DNA from: DASXRA01 sp046734315
Lineage (GTDB): Bacteria > Actinomycetota > Actinomycetes > Mycobacteriales > Jatrophihabitantaceae
Reading direction: 5' to 3'
DNA length: 11,842 nucleotides
Assembly: GCA_046734315.1 (NCBI GenBank)
Contig: JBKPQY010000291.1
Coordinates: 1 to 11,842, forward strand
Made by a program: the position numbers and the translations under genes
Part shown: positions 1 to 6,166 of the stretch, in pieces
Numbering within the stretch: the stretch's first letter is position 1
Layout of the letters: the number at the start of each line of letters is the position of its first letter
Notes under the pieces: model-generated
What the model saw: the letters and a program-made list of their open reading frames with translations, nothing else
What the model was told of the DNA's origin: nothing
Databases searched by the model: none

Positions 1-72
1 GGCGCACCGTCGGCCGCAGAAGAGGGCGTTGATGCGTCGATGCGGTTCGGCTTGCAGGAGGGGCCCCAGGTG

Positions 73-597
73 TCAGAAGCGGAAGCGGGTCAGGCCGCCC
101 GGCTCAGTCGCCGACACCACGGTCGCCGACCGTGGCTCGATGCGATAGACGTGCCACGGCGGCGGGCCTTGCGACGGTGCGTTGAACGGTGCAGTGATGC
201 CCGACCCGCTCTCGTCGGGCTCCGCGGGCCAACCGTTGTCCGCCCACGCCTTCGCAATGCGCGCCACCGCGCCCGGCTCGGTCACCCGCGCCGCGTCACC
301 CTCGATCACGAGGTCCGCGTCGCGGATCGACACTGCGACCGAACATCGCGGATCACGGGCTACGTTGCGCCCCTTGCGGGTACCCGCGCCCGTCTGGAAC
401 CAGAACGTGCCGTCCACCCAGACGGCACCCACGGCAGTCACATGCGGGCTGCCGTCCTCGTTGACGGTGGACAACCACGTCGTGCGGGAATTCGCCGCGT
501 CGGGAGCCGGCGCCGACCCCGCATCGAGCTTCTCGACAACCGCGGCCCAATCCACCGGCGGCAGCCCATCCGCCTCACCCAGATTGATGACGTCCAT
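73..597 (-). CDS. PPOX-class (pyridoxamine 5'-phosphate oxidase-fold) flavin/F420-binding protein
   Basis: A 174-residue protein of the split beta-barrel PPOX family, whose members bind FMN or F420 and reduce or hold small substrates in the cytoplasm. Visible family hallmarks are the early strand pair WLSTVNEDGSPHVTAVGAVW (about residues 42-61), the FWFQTGAGTRKGRNVARDP cofactor-phosphate region (about 66-84), and the following VAVSIRDADLVIEGDAARV strands. The length suits a single-domain member. The ATG start is preceded on the minus strand by a GGTAGG-like ribosome site. It diverges from the small gene at 746 and ends near the left window edge, so its operon partners are not visible. The FMN versus F420 choice and the substrate cannot be told from sequence; the family is secure, the function is not. 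Confidence 0.88.
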   Translation of the reverse strand: MDVINLGEADGLPPVDWAAVVEKLDAGSAPAPDAANSRTTWLSTVNEDGSPHVTAVGAVWVDGTFWFQTGAGTRKGRNVARDPRCSVAVSIRDADLVIEGDAARVTEPGAVARIAKAWADNGWPAEPDESGSGITAPFNAPSQGPPPWHVYRIEPRSATVVSATEPGGLTRFRF

Positions 598-680
598 TTG
601 TTGAACCTACCCGCGCGTTTTCGCCCGGCAAGCGCAAAATCCGCAACACCCGCAGCGTTCGCTTGCCTCCGTGATGACCG

Positions 681-711
681 TTGACGGCGATGTGGCGCTT
701 CGGAGTACGTT
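681..711 (+). promoter_or_regulatory. Possible promoter for the small gene at 746
   Basis: TTGACG at 681-686 and TACGTT at 706-711 are separated by 19 bp, slightly long for a housekeeping promoter. The small inverted repeat GTACG-TT-CGTAC (705-716) overlaps the -10. The position argues for translation starting at 746 rather than at the upstream GTG/ATG at 671/674. This is pattern matching only. Confidence 0.25.
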
Positions 712-745
712 CGTACGGCCGCTCGGCCCAGGGGACGGAGACAGC

Positions 746-1039
746 ATGTTCGTTGAGACCGTGACTGCTCCGCGCGAAGTCTGGGAGCAGTGGACCACCC
801 GCCTCCGCCTGGTCTCCGAGCCTCCCTCGGCGCTTGCTGCCCTCGTCGCGTGGGACATCGGCGACGACACGATCACCAGCGTCCACGTCTGGGACAACCC
901 GGCAGCAGTTGCCGACTTCTTCGTAGAACGCGTCCAGCCGGTGATCGAGGCGGAAGGCCAGCCGGACTACAAGCCAGTTCGACACGGGAACGCCGTCACC
1001 GCGTACTTCCGGGCCCAGGCGCCCAGCGGTGATCAATAA
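746..1039 (+). CDS. Small uncharacterised protein, possibly dimeric alpha/beta-barrel fold
   Basis: A 97-residue cytoplasmic protein with no signal peptide or membrane segment. I chose the ATG at 746 because GGGGACGGAG sits about 5 nt upstream; the same frame is open from a GTG at 671, but that start has no ribosome site and the extra residues look like noncoding sequence. The pattern of a Trp-rich helix, a strand (ALVAWDIGDDTITSVHVWDN), a helix (AAVADFFVERVQPVIEA) and a final KPVRHGNAVTAYFRA segment resembles small ferredoxin-like proteins such as the antibiotic-biosynthesis-monooxygenase group. That is a fold-level impression, not a recognised family. It converges on the 1066-2766 gene with a 26-nt gap and no obvious hairpin between. 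Confidence 0.6.
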   Translation: MFVETVTAPREVWEQWTTRLRLVSEPPSALAALVAWDIGDDTITSVHVWDNPAAVADFFVERVQPVIEAEGQPDYKPVRHGNAVTAYFRAQAPSGDQ

Positions 1040-1065
1040 GCCCAGACTCGCCCGACTTGAAGTGA

Positions 1066-2766
1066 TCACGACGCGCGCAGCATCGAGGTCTGGTCTGGGT
1101 ACGGCAGTGCCGGGGTGAGGCCGCGGAAGCGCTGCTCCGTGACGCCCGCAGCGGCGATGGCCCGCCGGTAGCGCGGTCGCCGGGTGTTGTCGTACACGAT
1201 GAGGCCGCCGGGTGCCAGGCGGGACAGCGCCGGGGCGAGGCAGGCCTCGCGGGCTCGGCCGTCGATCACCACGAGGTCGAAGGGGCACGGCACGCGCTCG
1301 ATCGCGCTGACGTAATCGCTGAAGTCGAGCCGGGCGTAGCCGCTCTTGGCCGACGGCACTACCGGGGAGGCTGATGGCACGGGCTCGACAACGTGCAGGG
1401 TGACGTGCGGGTACGCCTCGAGCATCGGTCGCAGATGCTCGGCGAATCGCGCGTCGTGCTCGACCGAGTGCACCTCATCGGCGCGTCGCGCCAGCCAGAC
1501 GGTACTCGCGCCGGAGCCGTACTCGAAGACTCGGATCGGACGCTGCCGAGTTGCGAGCCAGGCGTCCACGATGTCGATCGCGCGGTACGTCCACCACGGC
1601 ACGTCCAAGTCGACCATCGCGCGGACGTCGTGCAGCTTGGTGAGGCTGTGAGCCCAGTGCCGGAGTCTGCGCTCCCGCGCCGGCGCCTCGCGCGCCAGCA
1701 GGCCGACCTTGGTGAGCGCGCGACCCATCCCGCGGGCGCCGGTCGCGTACGCGCTCTTGCTACGGGCCACCAGATGGCTCTTGTGCGCGTACGACAGGCC
1801 CAGCACTCCGCCGACTGCGTCCACGACGACGAGAACCAGGCGGGCGGCGGCCGCGACGGCTGTTGCCTCGGCAGCGGGCAGCCCGCTCAACGCGACGAAC
1901 ACGACCTCGCGCAGCCCCACGCCGGCCGGCACCGGTACAGCGAGAAATCCGATTGCCCAGGCAGCGACCGTAGCGAACATGACGCGGGCGACGTCCTGCT
2001 GCTCGCCCAGAGCGCGAGCGATCGACGCCGACGACGCCCCGAGCAGCAGCCAGGTCGGCAGCGACCACGCAACGAGGCGGAGCATGCCCGGCCACGGCAG
2101 CGGTTCGATGCTCAGCCGGCCGCGGCTGAGCCGCCACCCGACCGCCAGCAGTCGGTGCAGCACCGCAGGGTGCGCCGCGACGAGCGCGATCGGGACGAGT
2201 GCGATCAACGCCCATCCCCACGAGGCCGCAATCGGCGCGAGCACGCCGCAGACGACCATCGCGGCCGCGCACATGCAGCCATACGCGATCAACGTCGTCG
2301 CGTAACCGGTGCCGCGGCGAACGCCGCCACGCGCGGCCAGTTCGCCGCGGCCCACGACCGGCCAGATTCCACCCGGAACGTACTTGCCCAGCTCACCACC
2401 GAAATACCACGACAACGACAGCGCGAGGCCGCGCTGATCGCCGAACGCTGCGAGGCACTTCCACCACAGGACGCCCAGCCCGGTCATCGACAGCGCGCTG
2501 CAGCCCAGAGCCAACGTCATCCACGCCGGCGACGCGTGCTCGACCGACGAACCGATCCTCGACCAGTCATCGACGAGCGTCTTGACACAGAAGGAAACCG
2601 CCGCGAGCGCCACCAGCAGGCCGGCGACCCGAACCAGCCGTACCACCGTCCGCCGTCGGAGCCGATGCTGCGGCCGCTCAGGCGAGTCCGGCAAATCGGA
2701 GAGCTCCAGGACTGACGTGGAAGCCGCGCTGCCTCCAACGTCGGAGCCGTCAATCGGGTGAGCCAT
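1066..2766 (-). CDS. Flippase-like LPG-synthase-TM domain fused to a SAM-dependent methyltransferase
   Basis: A 566-residue inner-membrane protein with two parts. Residues about 40-330 hold many hydrophobic segments plus the hallmarks of the lysylphosphatidylglycerol-synthase TM/UPF0104 class: YFGGELGKYVPGGIW (121-135) and VPVPAGVGLREVVF (277-290). This class includes putative lipid flippases. A basic linker (about 335-385) leads to a class I methyltransferase: motif I VFEYGSGAST (413-422), acidic SVEHD (434-438), LVVIDGR (498-504) and LAPGGLIVYDN (517-527). The start is the ATG at 2766, behind GAGGAGG with good spacing; the frame continues 10 codons upstream without such a site. It diverges from a dolichol-phosphate-mannose-synthase-like glycosyltransferase. 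I infer transport and methylation of a lipid-linked sugar; the substrate is unknown. The catalytic LPG-synthase domain is absent, so it is not MprF. Confidence 0.8.
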   Translation of the reverse strand: MAHPIDGSDVGGSAASTSVLELSDLPDSPERPQHRLRRRTVVRLVRVAGLLVALAAVSFCVKTLVDDWSRIGSSVEHASPAWMTLALGCSALSMTGLGVLWWKCLAAFGDQRGLALSLSWYFGGELGKYVPGGIWPVVGRGELAARGGVRRGTGYATTLIAYGCMCAAAMVVCGVLAPIAASWGWALIALVPIALVAAHPAVLHRLLAVGWRLSRGRLSIEPLPWPGMLRLVAWSLPTWLLLGASSASIARALGEQQDVARVMFATVAAWAIGFLAVPVPAGVGLREVVFVALSGLPAAEATAVAAAARLVLVVVDAVGGVLGLSYAHKSHLVARSKSAYATGARGMGRALTKVGLLAREAPARERRLRHWAHSLTKLHDVRAMVDLDVPWWTYRAIDIVDAWLATRQRPIRVFEYGSGASTVWLARRADEVHSVEHDARFAEHLRPMLEAYPHVTLHVVEPVPSASPVVPSAKSGYARLDFSDYVSAIERVPCPFDLVVIDGRAREACLAPALSRLAPGGLIVYDNTRRPRYRRAIAAAGVTEQRFRGLTPALPYPDQTSMLRAS

Positions 2767-2797
2767 TGCCACCTCCTCTTGGATCCGCATCCACACT

Positions 2798-2826
2798 TTT
2801 ATAGCGTATCTATAGACTTAGTCGAA
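2798..2826 (-). promoter_or_regulatory. Candidate promoter for the flippase-methyltransferase gene
   Basis: On the minus strand TATAAA (2803-2798) is a good -10 and lies 17 bp after TTCGAC (2826-2821), a poor -35. A transcript starting near 2791 would leave about 25 nt before the ATG at 2766, enough for the GAGGAGG ribosome site. The -10 is the more convincing half. Confidence 0.4.
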
Positions 2827-2829
2827 TAG
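2800..2829. promoter_or_regulatory. AT-rich nested inverted repeats in a divergent promoter region
   Basis: TATAG-N5-CTATA (2800-2814) runs into CTAT-A-GACT-T-AGTC-GA-ATAG (2810-2829), two overlapping inverted repeats sharing CTAT. They form an AT-rich island between two divergent genes in otherwise GC-rich DNA and overlap the candidate minus-strand promoter, so a regulator binding here could affect both genes. No regulator family is recognised. Confidence 0.35.
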
Positions 2830-2876
2830 CTGATCCGGGTCTCCCCAGCCGGCTGGGCCCCAACAGGAGGTTGACC

Positions 2877-2894
2877 ATGAAGGACAGGCAGTGA
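2877..2894 (+). CDS. Five-codon leader ORF (MKDRQ) coupled to the glycosyltransferase
   Basis: The best ribosome site upstream of the glycosyltransferase, CAGGAGG at 2864-2870, is spaced for the ATG at 2877, not for the gene's GTG at 2891. From that ATG the frame reads Met-Lys-Asp-Arg-Gln-stop, and its TGA overlaps the GTG start (GTGA, 2891-2894). This is the usual layout for translational coupling, so the leader may feed ribosomes to the main gene. The leader also contains AAGGA (2880-2884), a weak ribosome site for the GTG. The alternative is a one- or two-base sequence error that splits a longer N-terminus. Confidence 0.4.
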   Translation: MKDRQ

Positions 2895-3847
2895 CGACGA
2901 CGTTGCCGACGAGGACAAACCAGCTCTCCGAGCTCGCGCTGCAAGAGGACCCGAGTCGCAGGACACTGGACGTCACGATCGTGCTGCCGTGCTACAACGA
3001 GCAGGATCATGTCCTGACCGAGCTGGAGCGCATCGCCGCGGCCATGGACGCGAGCCCGTTCAGCTACGAGATCCTCGCGATCGACGACAAGTCCACTGAC
3101 GACACGCTTCGCGTCCTGACCGAGGCGCAGACGCGATTTCCGCAGCTGCGGGTCATCGCGTTCCGCCGCAACGGAGGATCCGGCACAGCACGGCGGATCG
3201 GCACCGCGGACGCATACGGTCGCGTCGTCGTGTGGACCGATGCCGACATGACGTATCCGAACGAGCGGATCCCGCAGTTCGTCCAGTACCTGATCGACCA
3301 CCCGGACGTCGACCAGGTCGTCGGCGCCCGCACCAGCGAGCGCGGCACGCACAAGCTCCTGCGCGTGCCGGCGAAATGGCTGATCCGCAAGCTCGCCGAG
3401 CGGCTCTCGTCGACGAAGATCCCCGACCTGAACTCCGGCTTCCGCGCATTCAAGCGGGACGTGTCACTGCCTTACCTGCGTCTACTGCCGCCGGGCTTCT
3501 CCTGCGTCACCACGATCACCTTGTCGTTCCTGTCCAACCAGCGCACGGTCGACTACCTGCCCATCGAGTACGCCAAGCGCGCGGGCCGAAGCAAGTTCCA
3601 CTTCATCAGCGACGCGTACCGCTACATCCTTCAAGTGTTGCGGATGATCATGTACTTCAACCCGATCAAGGTGCTGATGCCGATTGCCCTGTGGCTCTTC
3701 GGAATCGGCGTAGTCAAGGCGGTCGTTGACCTGGTCCGCTTCCCACTGCAGATCGCCACCAGCACCCTGCTGCTGATCGTGGCCGGGCTGCTGGTCGGCG
3801 CTATCGCGCTGCTCGCCGATCTCATCGTCCGATCCCGTGCCGACTAG
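2891..3847 (+). CDS. Family 2 glycosyltransferase, dolichol-phosphate mannose synthase-like
   Basis: A 318-residue GT-A-fold enzyme that probably moves a sugar from a nucleotide donor onto a polyprenyl phosphate at the inner membrane face. Visible are the nucleotide-binding start VTIVLPCYNEQD (28-39), IDDKSTDDT (64-72), the metal-binding DAD at 117-119 (WTDADMTYP), and DLNSGFRAFKR (179-189), typical of the DPMS branch. An amphipathic membrane-proximal stretch (about 238-258) and two C-terminal membrane segments (about 259-284 and 288-312) anchor it. The GTG at 2891 has a weak AAGGA and is overlapped by a five-codon leader with a perfect ribosome site. The neighbouring divergent flippase-like/methyltransferase gene suggests a shared lipid-linked glycan. 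The sugar and acceptor are not readable. Confidence 0.85.
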   Translation: MTTTLPTRTNQLSELALQEDPSRRTLDVTIVLPCYNEQDHVLTELERIAAAMDASPFSYEILAIDDKSTDDTLRVLTEAQTRFPQLRVIAFRRNGGSGTARRIGTADAYGRVVVWTDADMTYPNERIPQFVQYLIDHPDVDQVVGARTSERGTHKLLRVPAKWLIRKLAERLSSTKIPDLNSGFRAFKRDVSLPYLRLLPPGFSCVTTITLSFLSNQRTVDYLPIEYAKRAGRSKFHFISDAYRYILQVLRMIMYFNPIKVLMPIALWLFGIGVVKAVVDLVRFPLQIATSTLLLIVAGLLVGAIALLADLIVRSRAD

Positions 3848-3848
3848 G

Positions 3849-3869
3849 GTCGCTCCCGGCCGGGACGAC
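3849..3869 (+). terminator. Possible hairpin terminator after the glycosyltransferase
   Basis: Two bases after the TAG stop, GTCG-C-TCCC and GGGA-CGAC can form an 8-bp stem with one bulged C around a GGCC loop; the core TCCCGGCCGGGA is a perfect palindrome. There is no T-tract, as is common in high-GC actinobacteria. Confidence 0.35.
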
Positions 3870-3964
3870 GAGATCCGCGAACTGCACATACCGCGTCGAT
3901 CCCCCTGCCTGGCTGGCATCAAGAAGGTGGCACGTGCGCGGAGGGCTGTTGTAGTCGAGGGCTG

Positions 3965-4342
3965 CTAAGGGCCCGAGTTCATCTGCGGGCGGTCGTGTCT
4001 GGCGAGGAGCGGAAAGAAGTGGCCGGCGATCTGCCTGAGGACGCCGATGATGCGCCGGGGAGGAAGGTCGGCTGCGGGACTGTCGAGTTCGGCCGGGAGT
4101 GGCAGCCCCAGTTCCTGGGCCTTCGCGATGATCGCGGGTGCGATGCCTTTGCCCAGCGTGCTCAGCGCCTGGCCCACAACTTCGGGGTCCATCGTCCACT
4201 CGGGCACCGGACGGGCCGTGACGGTGTCCCACGTGTCTGGGTCGCGGGGCGTGTCGAGGGAGAAGACCTGCTCGAAGGTGCGGGCCGAGGCGTCTCGCTG
4301 CGTGAATGCCTCACCGAGTCCCCAGTGCCTCGTCCCAGCCGA
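3965..4342 (-). pseudogene. Truncated C-terminal part of an unrecognised gene
   Basis: The frame is open from after an in-frame TGA (4345-4343) to a TAG at 3967-3965, about 125 codons, but the first possible start is a GTG at 4207, roughly 45 codons in. Third codon positions are strongly G/C throughout, including before the GTG, which points to a real coding sequence that lost its 5' end. The readable protein contains EQVFSLDTPRDPDTWDTV and later GKGIAPAIIAKAQELGLPLP and RRIIGVLRQIAGHFFPLL; it is soluble and I recognise no domain. It abuts the transposase remnant at about 4350, so insertion followed by deletion probably removed its start. A short intact protein from the GTG (80 residues) cannot be excluded. 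Confidence 0.4.
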
Positions 4343-4351
4343 TCAGCAGTG

Positions 4352-4692
4352 GCGAGATCCCCGCCAGGCGGGCGATCCTCGAAACCGGCAGACCCGCTGC
4401 CGCTCTTACGGCTTCGAGGTCTTCGAAGGGACCTGATCGGCGTACTCGGCGCCCTTCTGCCAGATCCGCAGCTGCACCGTCGCCTCGGCCAGCGCCGGCT
4501 TCAGCTGGGCGTTCTCCAGCCGCAGCCGCCGCTCCTCGGCCGACCCGCCGTACCGGCTCGGCCCGCCCGGCGCCCGAGCCGCCGGGCCGCCTCCGAGGCG
4601 GACATCTCCCCACCCAGCACCGCCAGCACCACCCGAACCTTCTCCTCGATCGGCAACCGCTTCGCCGGCTTACGCACCCGTCGGACCTCCAA
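4352..4692 (-). pseudogene. Remnant of an IS3-family-like transposase (orfA plus start of orfB)
   Basis: Read on the minus strand from a TTG at 4692, the first frame gives the orfA helix-turn-helix N-terminus (RLPIEEKVRVVLAVLGGEMS, then ASEAARRLG). The frame is then lost, and another frame resumes with the orfA coiled-coil C-terminus (EERRLRLENAQLKPALAEAT, then VQLRIWQKGAEYADQ), ending TAA at 4408-4406. The expected middle of the helix-turn-helix region is missing, so there is an internal deletion with frameshift. Overlapping this in a third frame is the beginning of orfB (DLEAVRAAAGLPVSRIARLA), which stops matching near 4352. The catalytic DDE domain is absent, so the element cannot transpose by itself. 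No terminal inverted repeat pair could be matched. Confidence 0.75.
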
Positions 4693-4752
4693 CCTCGGAC
4701 CCCGGGACTGATATTGCCGGGTGTGCCAGAAATCTTGACGCGGGAGAACCCC

Positions 4753-4781
4753 TTTTCATCGAACGCCAGTTCGACTAATGT
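4753..4781 (+). promoter_or_regulatory. Candidate promoter spanning the SOS box
   Basis: TTTTCA (4753-4758) and TAATGT (4776-4781) are 17 bp apart, and that spacer contains the entire SOS box. The -10 ends 6 nt before the ATG at 4788, so the transcript would start at or next to the ATG. This fits the lack of a ribosome site there. The -35 is weak. Confidence 0.45.
4759..4774. promoter_or_regulatory. LexA operator (SOS box), perfect palindrome
   Basis: TCGAACGCCAGTTCGA is a perfect match to the actinobacterial/mycobacterial LexA consensus TCGAAC-N4-GTTCGA. It lies between the -35 and -10 of the gene at 4788 and 13 bp before its ATG, the position expected for repression. The consensus comes from established knowledge; LexA binding here is inferred. 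Confidence 0.8.
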
Positions 4782-4787
4782 CAGGCC

Positions 4788-5057
4788 ATGGTGCTACCTG
4801 CTGATCACGACGCCTCCCGGTGCACCGCACGGTCCAGCCGCGGCCGGTGCCAGCTGTTCAACGACCACGACGGGCACGACCACGCCGTCATGATCTATAC
4901 CGGTGACCGGGTTTACTCCCGCGGCACCGGCAGGACGAGGCCGAGGCAGGTGATCCGCTGGAGCGCCGCCGGCGAGGAGTGGACCGACCCTGGTGACGAA
5001 TGGGGCGCCGCGGCCACTGGCAAGCCGCCCTGGCACAGCATGGGCGCCGAGGAGTAG
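4788..5057 (+). CDS. Small Cys/His-rich protein, probably DNA-damage inducible
   Basis: An 89-residue soluble protein with no recognised family. The N-terminal half carries Cys12, Cys21, His27, His30 and His32 in RCTARSSRGRCQLFNDHDGH and the next residues, a spacing that could hold a zinc ion; similar C..C..GHDG.H patterns occur in small actinobacterial proteins. The rest is acidic and Trp-rich without hydrophobic segments. The ATG at 4788 has no ribosome site but follows a TAATGT -10 by 6 nt, suggesting leaderless translation. A perfect SOS box overlaps the promoter, so LexA should repress it. It stands alone between a transposase remnant and the ribosomal protein pair. A role in damage response is inferred from regulation only; molecular function is unknown. 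Confidence 0.65.
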   Translation: MVLPADHDASRCTARSSRGRCQLFNDHDGHDHAVMIYTGDRVYSRGTGRTRPRQVIRWSAAGEEWTDPGDEWGAAATGKPPWHSMGAEE

Positions 5058-5126
5058 CGCCATGTGCCTGGCGTCGACGGGGCCAGCTTGATCAAGTAGT
5101 GGAACAGGAACCGCTCGGTTGTGGTT

Positions 5127-5145
5127 GGTAGTGGTAACCATTCCC
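5127..5145. promoter_or_regulatory. Candidate Zur operator upstream of the zinc-free ribosomal protein genes
   Basis: TGGT-A-ACCA (5132-5140) is an exact inverted repeat, and the symmetry extends imperfectly to GG...CC at 5127-5145. It sits about 28 bp before the L33 start. Zinc-independent ribosomal protein paralogues are commonly Zur-repressed in actinobacteria, and their operators are pseudo-palindromes of this size, but this copy is less AT-rich than typical sites. The context carries most of the weight. Confidence 0.4.
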
Positions 5146-5167
5146 GACTAGTGCCGAGGAGGCCACC

Positions 5168-5335
5168 GTGGCCCGCTCCAGGGATGCCAGAGCCATCGTC
5201 CGACTGGTGAGCAGCGCGCGCACCGGCTACACGTACGTCACGACCAAGAGCCGGCGCAACGACCCGGACCGGCTCGTGCTGCGCAAGTACGACCCGGCCG
5301 TGCGCCGGCACGTCGAGTTCCGCGAAGCGCGCTAA
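5168..5335 (+). CDS. rpmG: 50S ribosomal protein L33, zinc-independent (cysteine-free) form
   Basis: A 55-residue basic protein of the large ribosomal subunit. The sequence GYTYVTTKSRRNDPDRLVLR followed by KYDPAVRRHVEFREAR is the L33 signature. Zinc-binding L33 has two CxxC pairs; this one has no cysteine at all, which identifies the zinc-sparing paralogue made when zinc is short. The GTG start at 5168 is fixed by a GAGGAGG ribosome site about 5 nt upstream. It is followed after 40 bp by the equally cysteine-free L36 gene, almost certainly an operon. A palindrome resembling a Zur operator lies just upstream. Identification is firm; zinc control is inferred. Confidence 0.93.
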   Translation: MARSRDARAIVRLVSSARTGYTYVTTKSRRNDPDRLVLRKYDPAVRRHVEFREAR

Positions 5336-5375
5336 CCGGGGACGCCCTACCCGAAACGATCCGAGAGGAATCTCC

Positions 5376-5498
5376 ATGAAGAAGCGCAACTCGCTGCGAT
5401 CGCTGGCCGCCAAGGACGGGGCGATCGTGGTGCGCCGCCGCGGGCGGCTGTTCGTGATCAACAAGAAGCACCCGCGCTGGACCGCCCGGCAAGGCTAG
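5376..5498 (+). CDS. rpmJ: 50S ribosomal protein L36, zinc-independent (YkgO-type) form
   Basis: A 40-residue highly basic protein of the large subunit. It starts MKKRNSLRSL and ends with RRRGRLFVINKKHPRWTARQ followed by Gly, the pattern of the longer, cysteine-free L36 paralogue (E. coli YkgO-like). Standard L36 carries a CxxC...C...H zinc site, absent here. The ATG at 5376 is preceded by GAGAGGA at a normal distance. It is the second gene of the L33-L36 pair and is followed within 50 bp by a strong hairpin terminator, so the operon appears to hold just these two genes. Other zinc-sparing partners (S14, L28, S18) are not next to it. Confidence 0.92.
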   Translation: MKKRNSLRSLAAKDGAIVVRRRGRLFVINKKHPRWTARQG

Positions 5499-5545
5499 CT
5501 ACAGCAGACCCCCCGCGGGCCGCCACGCCGGCGGGCACTGCAACG

Positions 5546-5579
5546 GTGAGCCGGCACACCGCAGGGTGTGCCGGCTCAC
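5546..5579. terminator. Strong hairpin terminator shared by convergent genes
   Basis: GTGAGCCGGCACACC (5546-5560) and its exact reverse complement (5565-5579) form a 15-bp stem with a GCAG loop. It lies between the end of the L36 gene (5498) and the stop of the minus-strand secreted protein gene (5590-5588), so it can end transcription from both sides. There is no clear T-tract. Confidence 0.85.
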
Positions 5580-5587
5580 GTTCACTG

Positions 5588-6166
5588 TCAGCAGGTCACG
5601 CGCGCGACCTGGGCGGTGGGCTGCCCGGCGGCATTGGTCGCATATTGGACGTGGCCGTTGACGTTCACCATGTTGCCGGCGGCGTCAGCTCCGTGGAAGG
5701 ACACGGTGGCGTGGTCAACCCCGTTCTGGTTGTTGTCCTCCTGGCCGAACCACGTGGTTAGGTGCCCGGTGTACAGCGCCGGGCCGCTGGTGTCCACGAT
5801 GACGTTGCCGTCGCTGTCGAACTGCACCGGCTGCACTACCGGGTACACCGCTGCGTCGCCGGTGAAGGTGGAGGTGAACCAGAAGTCCTGGGCCTTGTTC
5901 ACGGTGACGTGCTGCACCGCGTTGCCGTCGACGGAGACGATCGCGAGCGTCGGGCTCGCCCAGCAGCCGGCCGGCAGCGCAGGCGCGTCCTGCGGCAGGA
6001 AATCGATCACGACGATGCCGGCGGCGCCGGCGCCATGGACGTGCTGGGTTTGGGTTGCCGAGCCATTGCCGCCGGCAGATGCGGCCGACGCGGGTATCAG
6101 CGTGGCCGTGGCCGCAGCGATGATCACCGCCGCCGTACGACAGCGCAGCAGAGCACGAAGCATCAT
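5588..6166 (-). CDS. Secreted two-cysteine protein of unknown function
   Basis: A 192-residue precursor starting at the ATG at 6166 (or the adjacent ATG at 6163), chosen because a GGGGGGA stretch precedes it and a signal peptide begins there: LRALLRCRTAAVIIAAATAT then LIPASAASA, probable cleavage after residue 31 (ASA/GG). The frame is open 25 codons further upstream, but that part would put an Arg-rich tail before the signal. The mature protein of about 160 residues is rich in Val, Thr, Asn and Asp and looks all-beta, with HLTTWFGQEDNNQNGVDHAT as its most distinctive stretch. It has two cysteines, one mid-chain (AGCWAS) and one as the last residue, which could pair. It resembles secreted actinobacterial hypothetical proteins; no activity can be assigned. 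Confidence 0.75.
   Translation of the reverse strand: MMLRALLRCRTAAVIIAAATATLIPASAASAGGNGSATQTQHVHGAGAAGIVVIDFLPQDAPALPAGCWASPTLAIVSVDGNAVQHVTVNKAQDFWFTSTFTGDAAVYPVVQPVQFDSDGNVIVDTSGPALYTGHLTTWFGQEDNNQNGVDHATVSFHGADAAGNMVNVNGHVQYATNAAGQPTAQVARVTC

Noticed and set aside
671..745. Upstream GTG/ATG start for the gene at 746
   Set aside because: There is no ribosome site before 671, whereas GGAG precedes 746, and a possible promoter lies between the two.
1393..2715. Long plus-strand open frame (440 codons) opposite the flippase-methyltransferase gene
   Set aside because: It is Arg/Gln/Pro-rich with no ribosome site or family features, the usual antisense shadow of a GC-rich gene; the minus-strand protein has clear domains.
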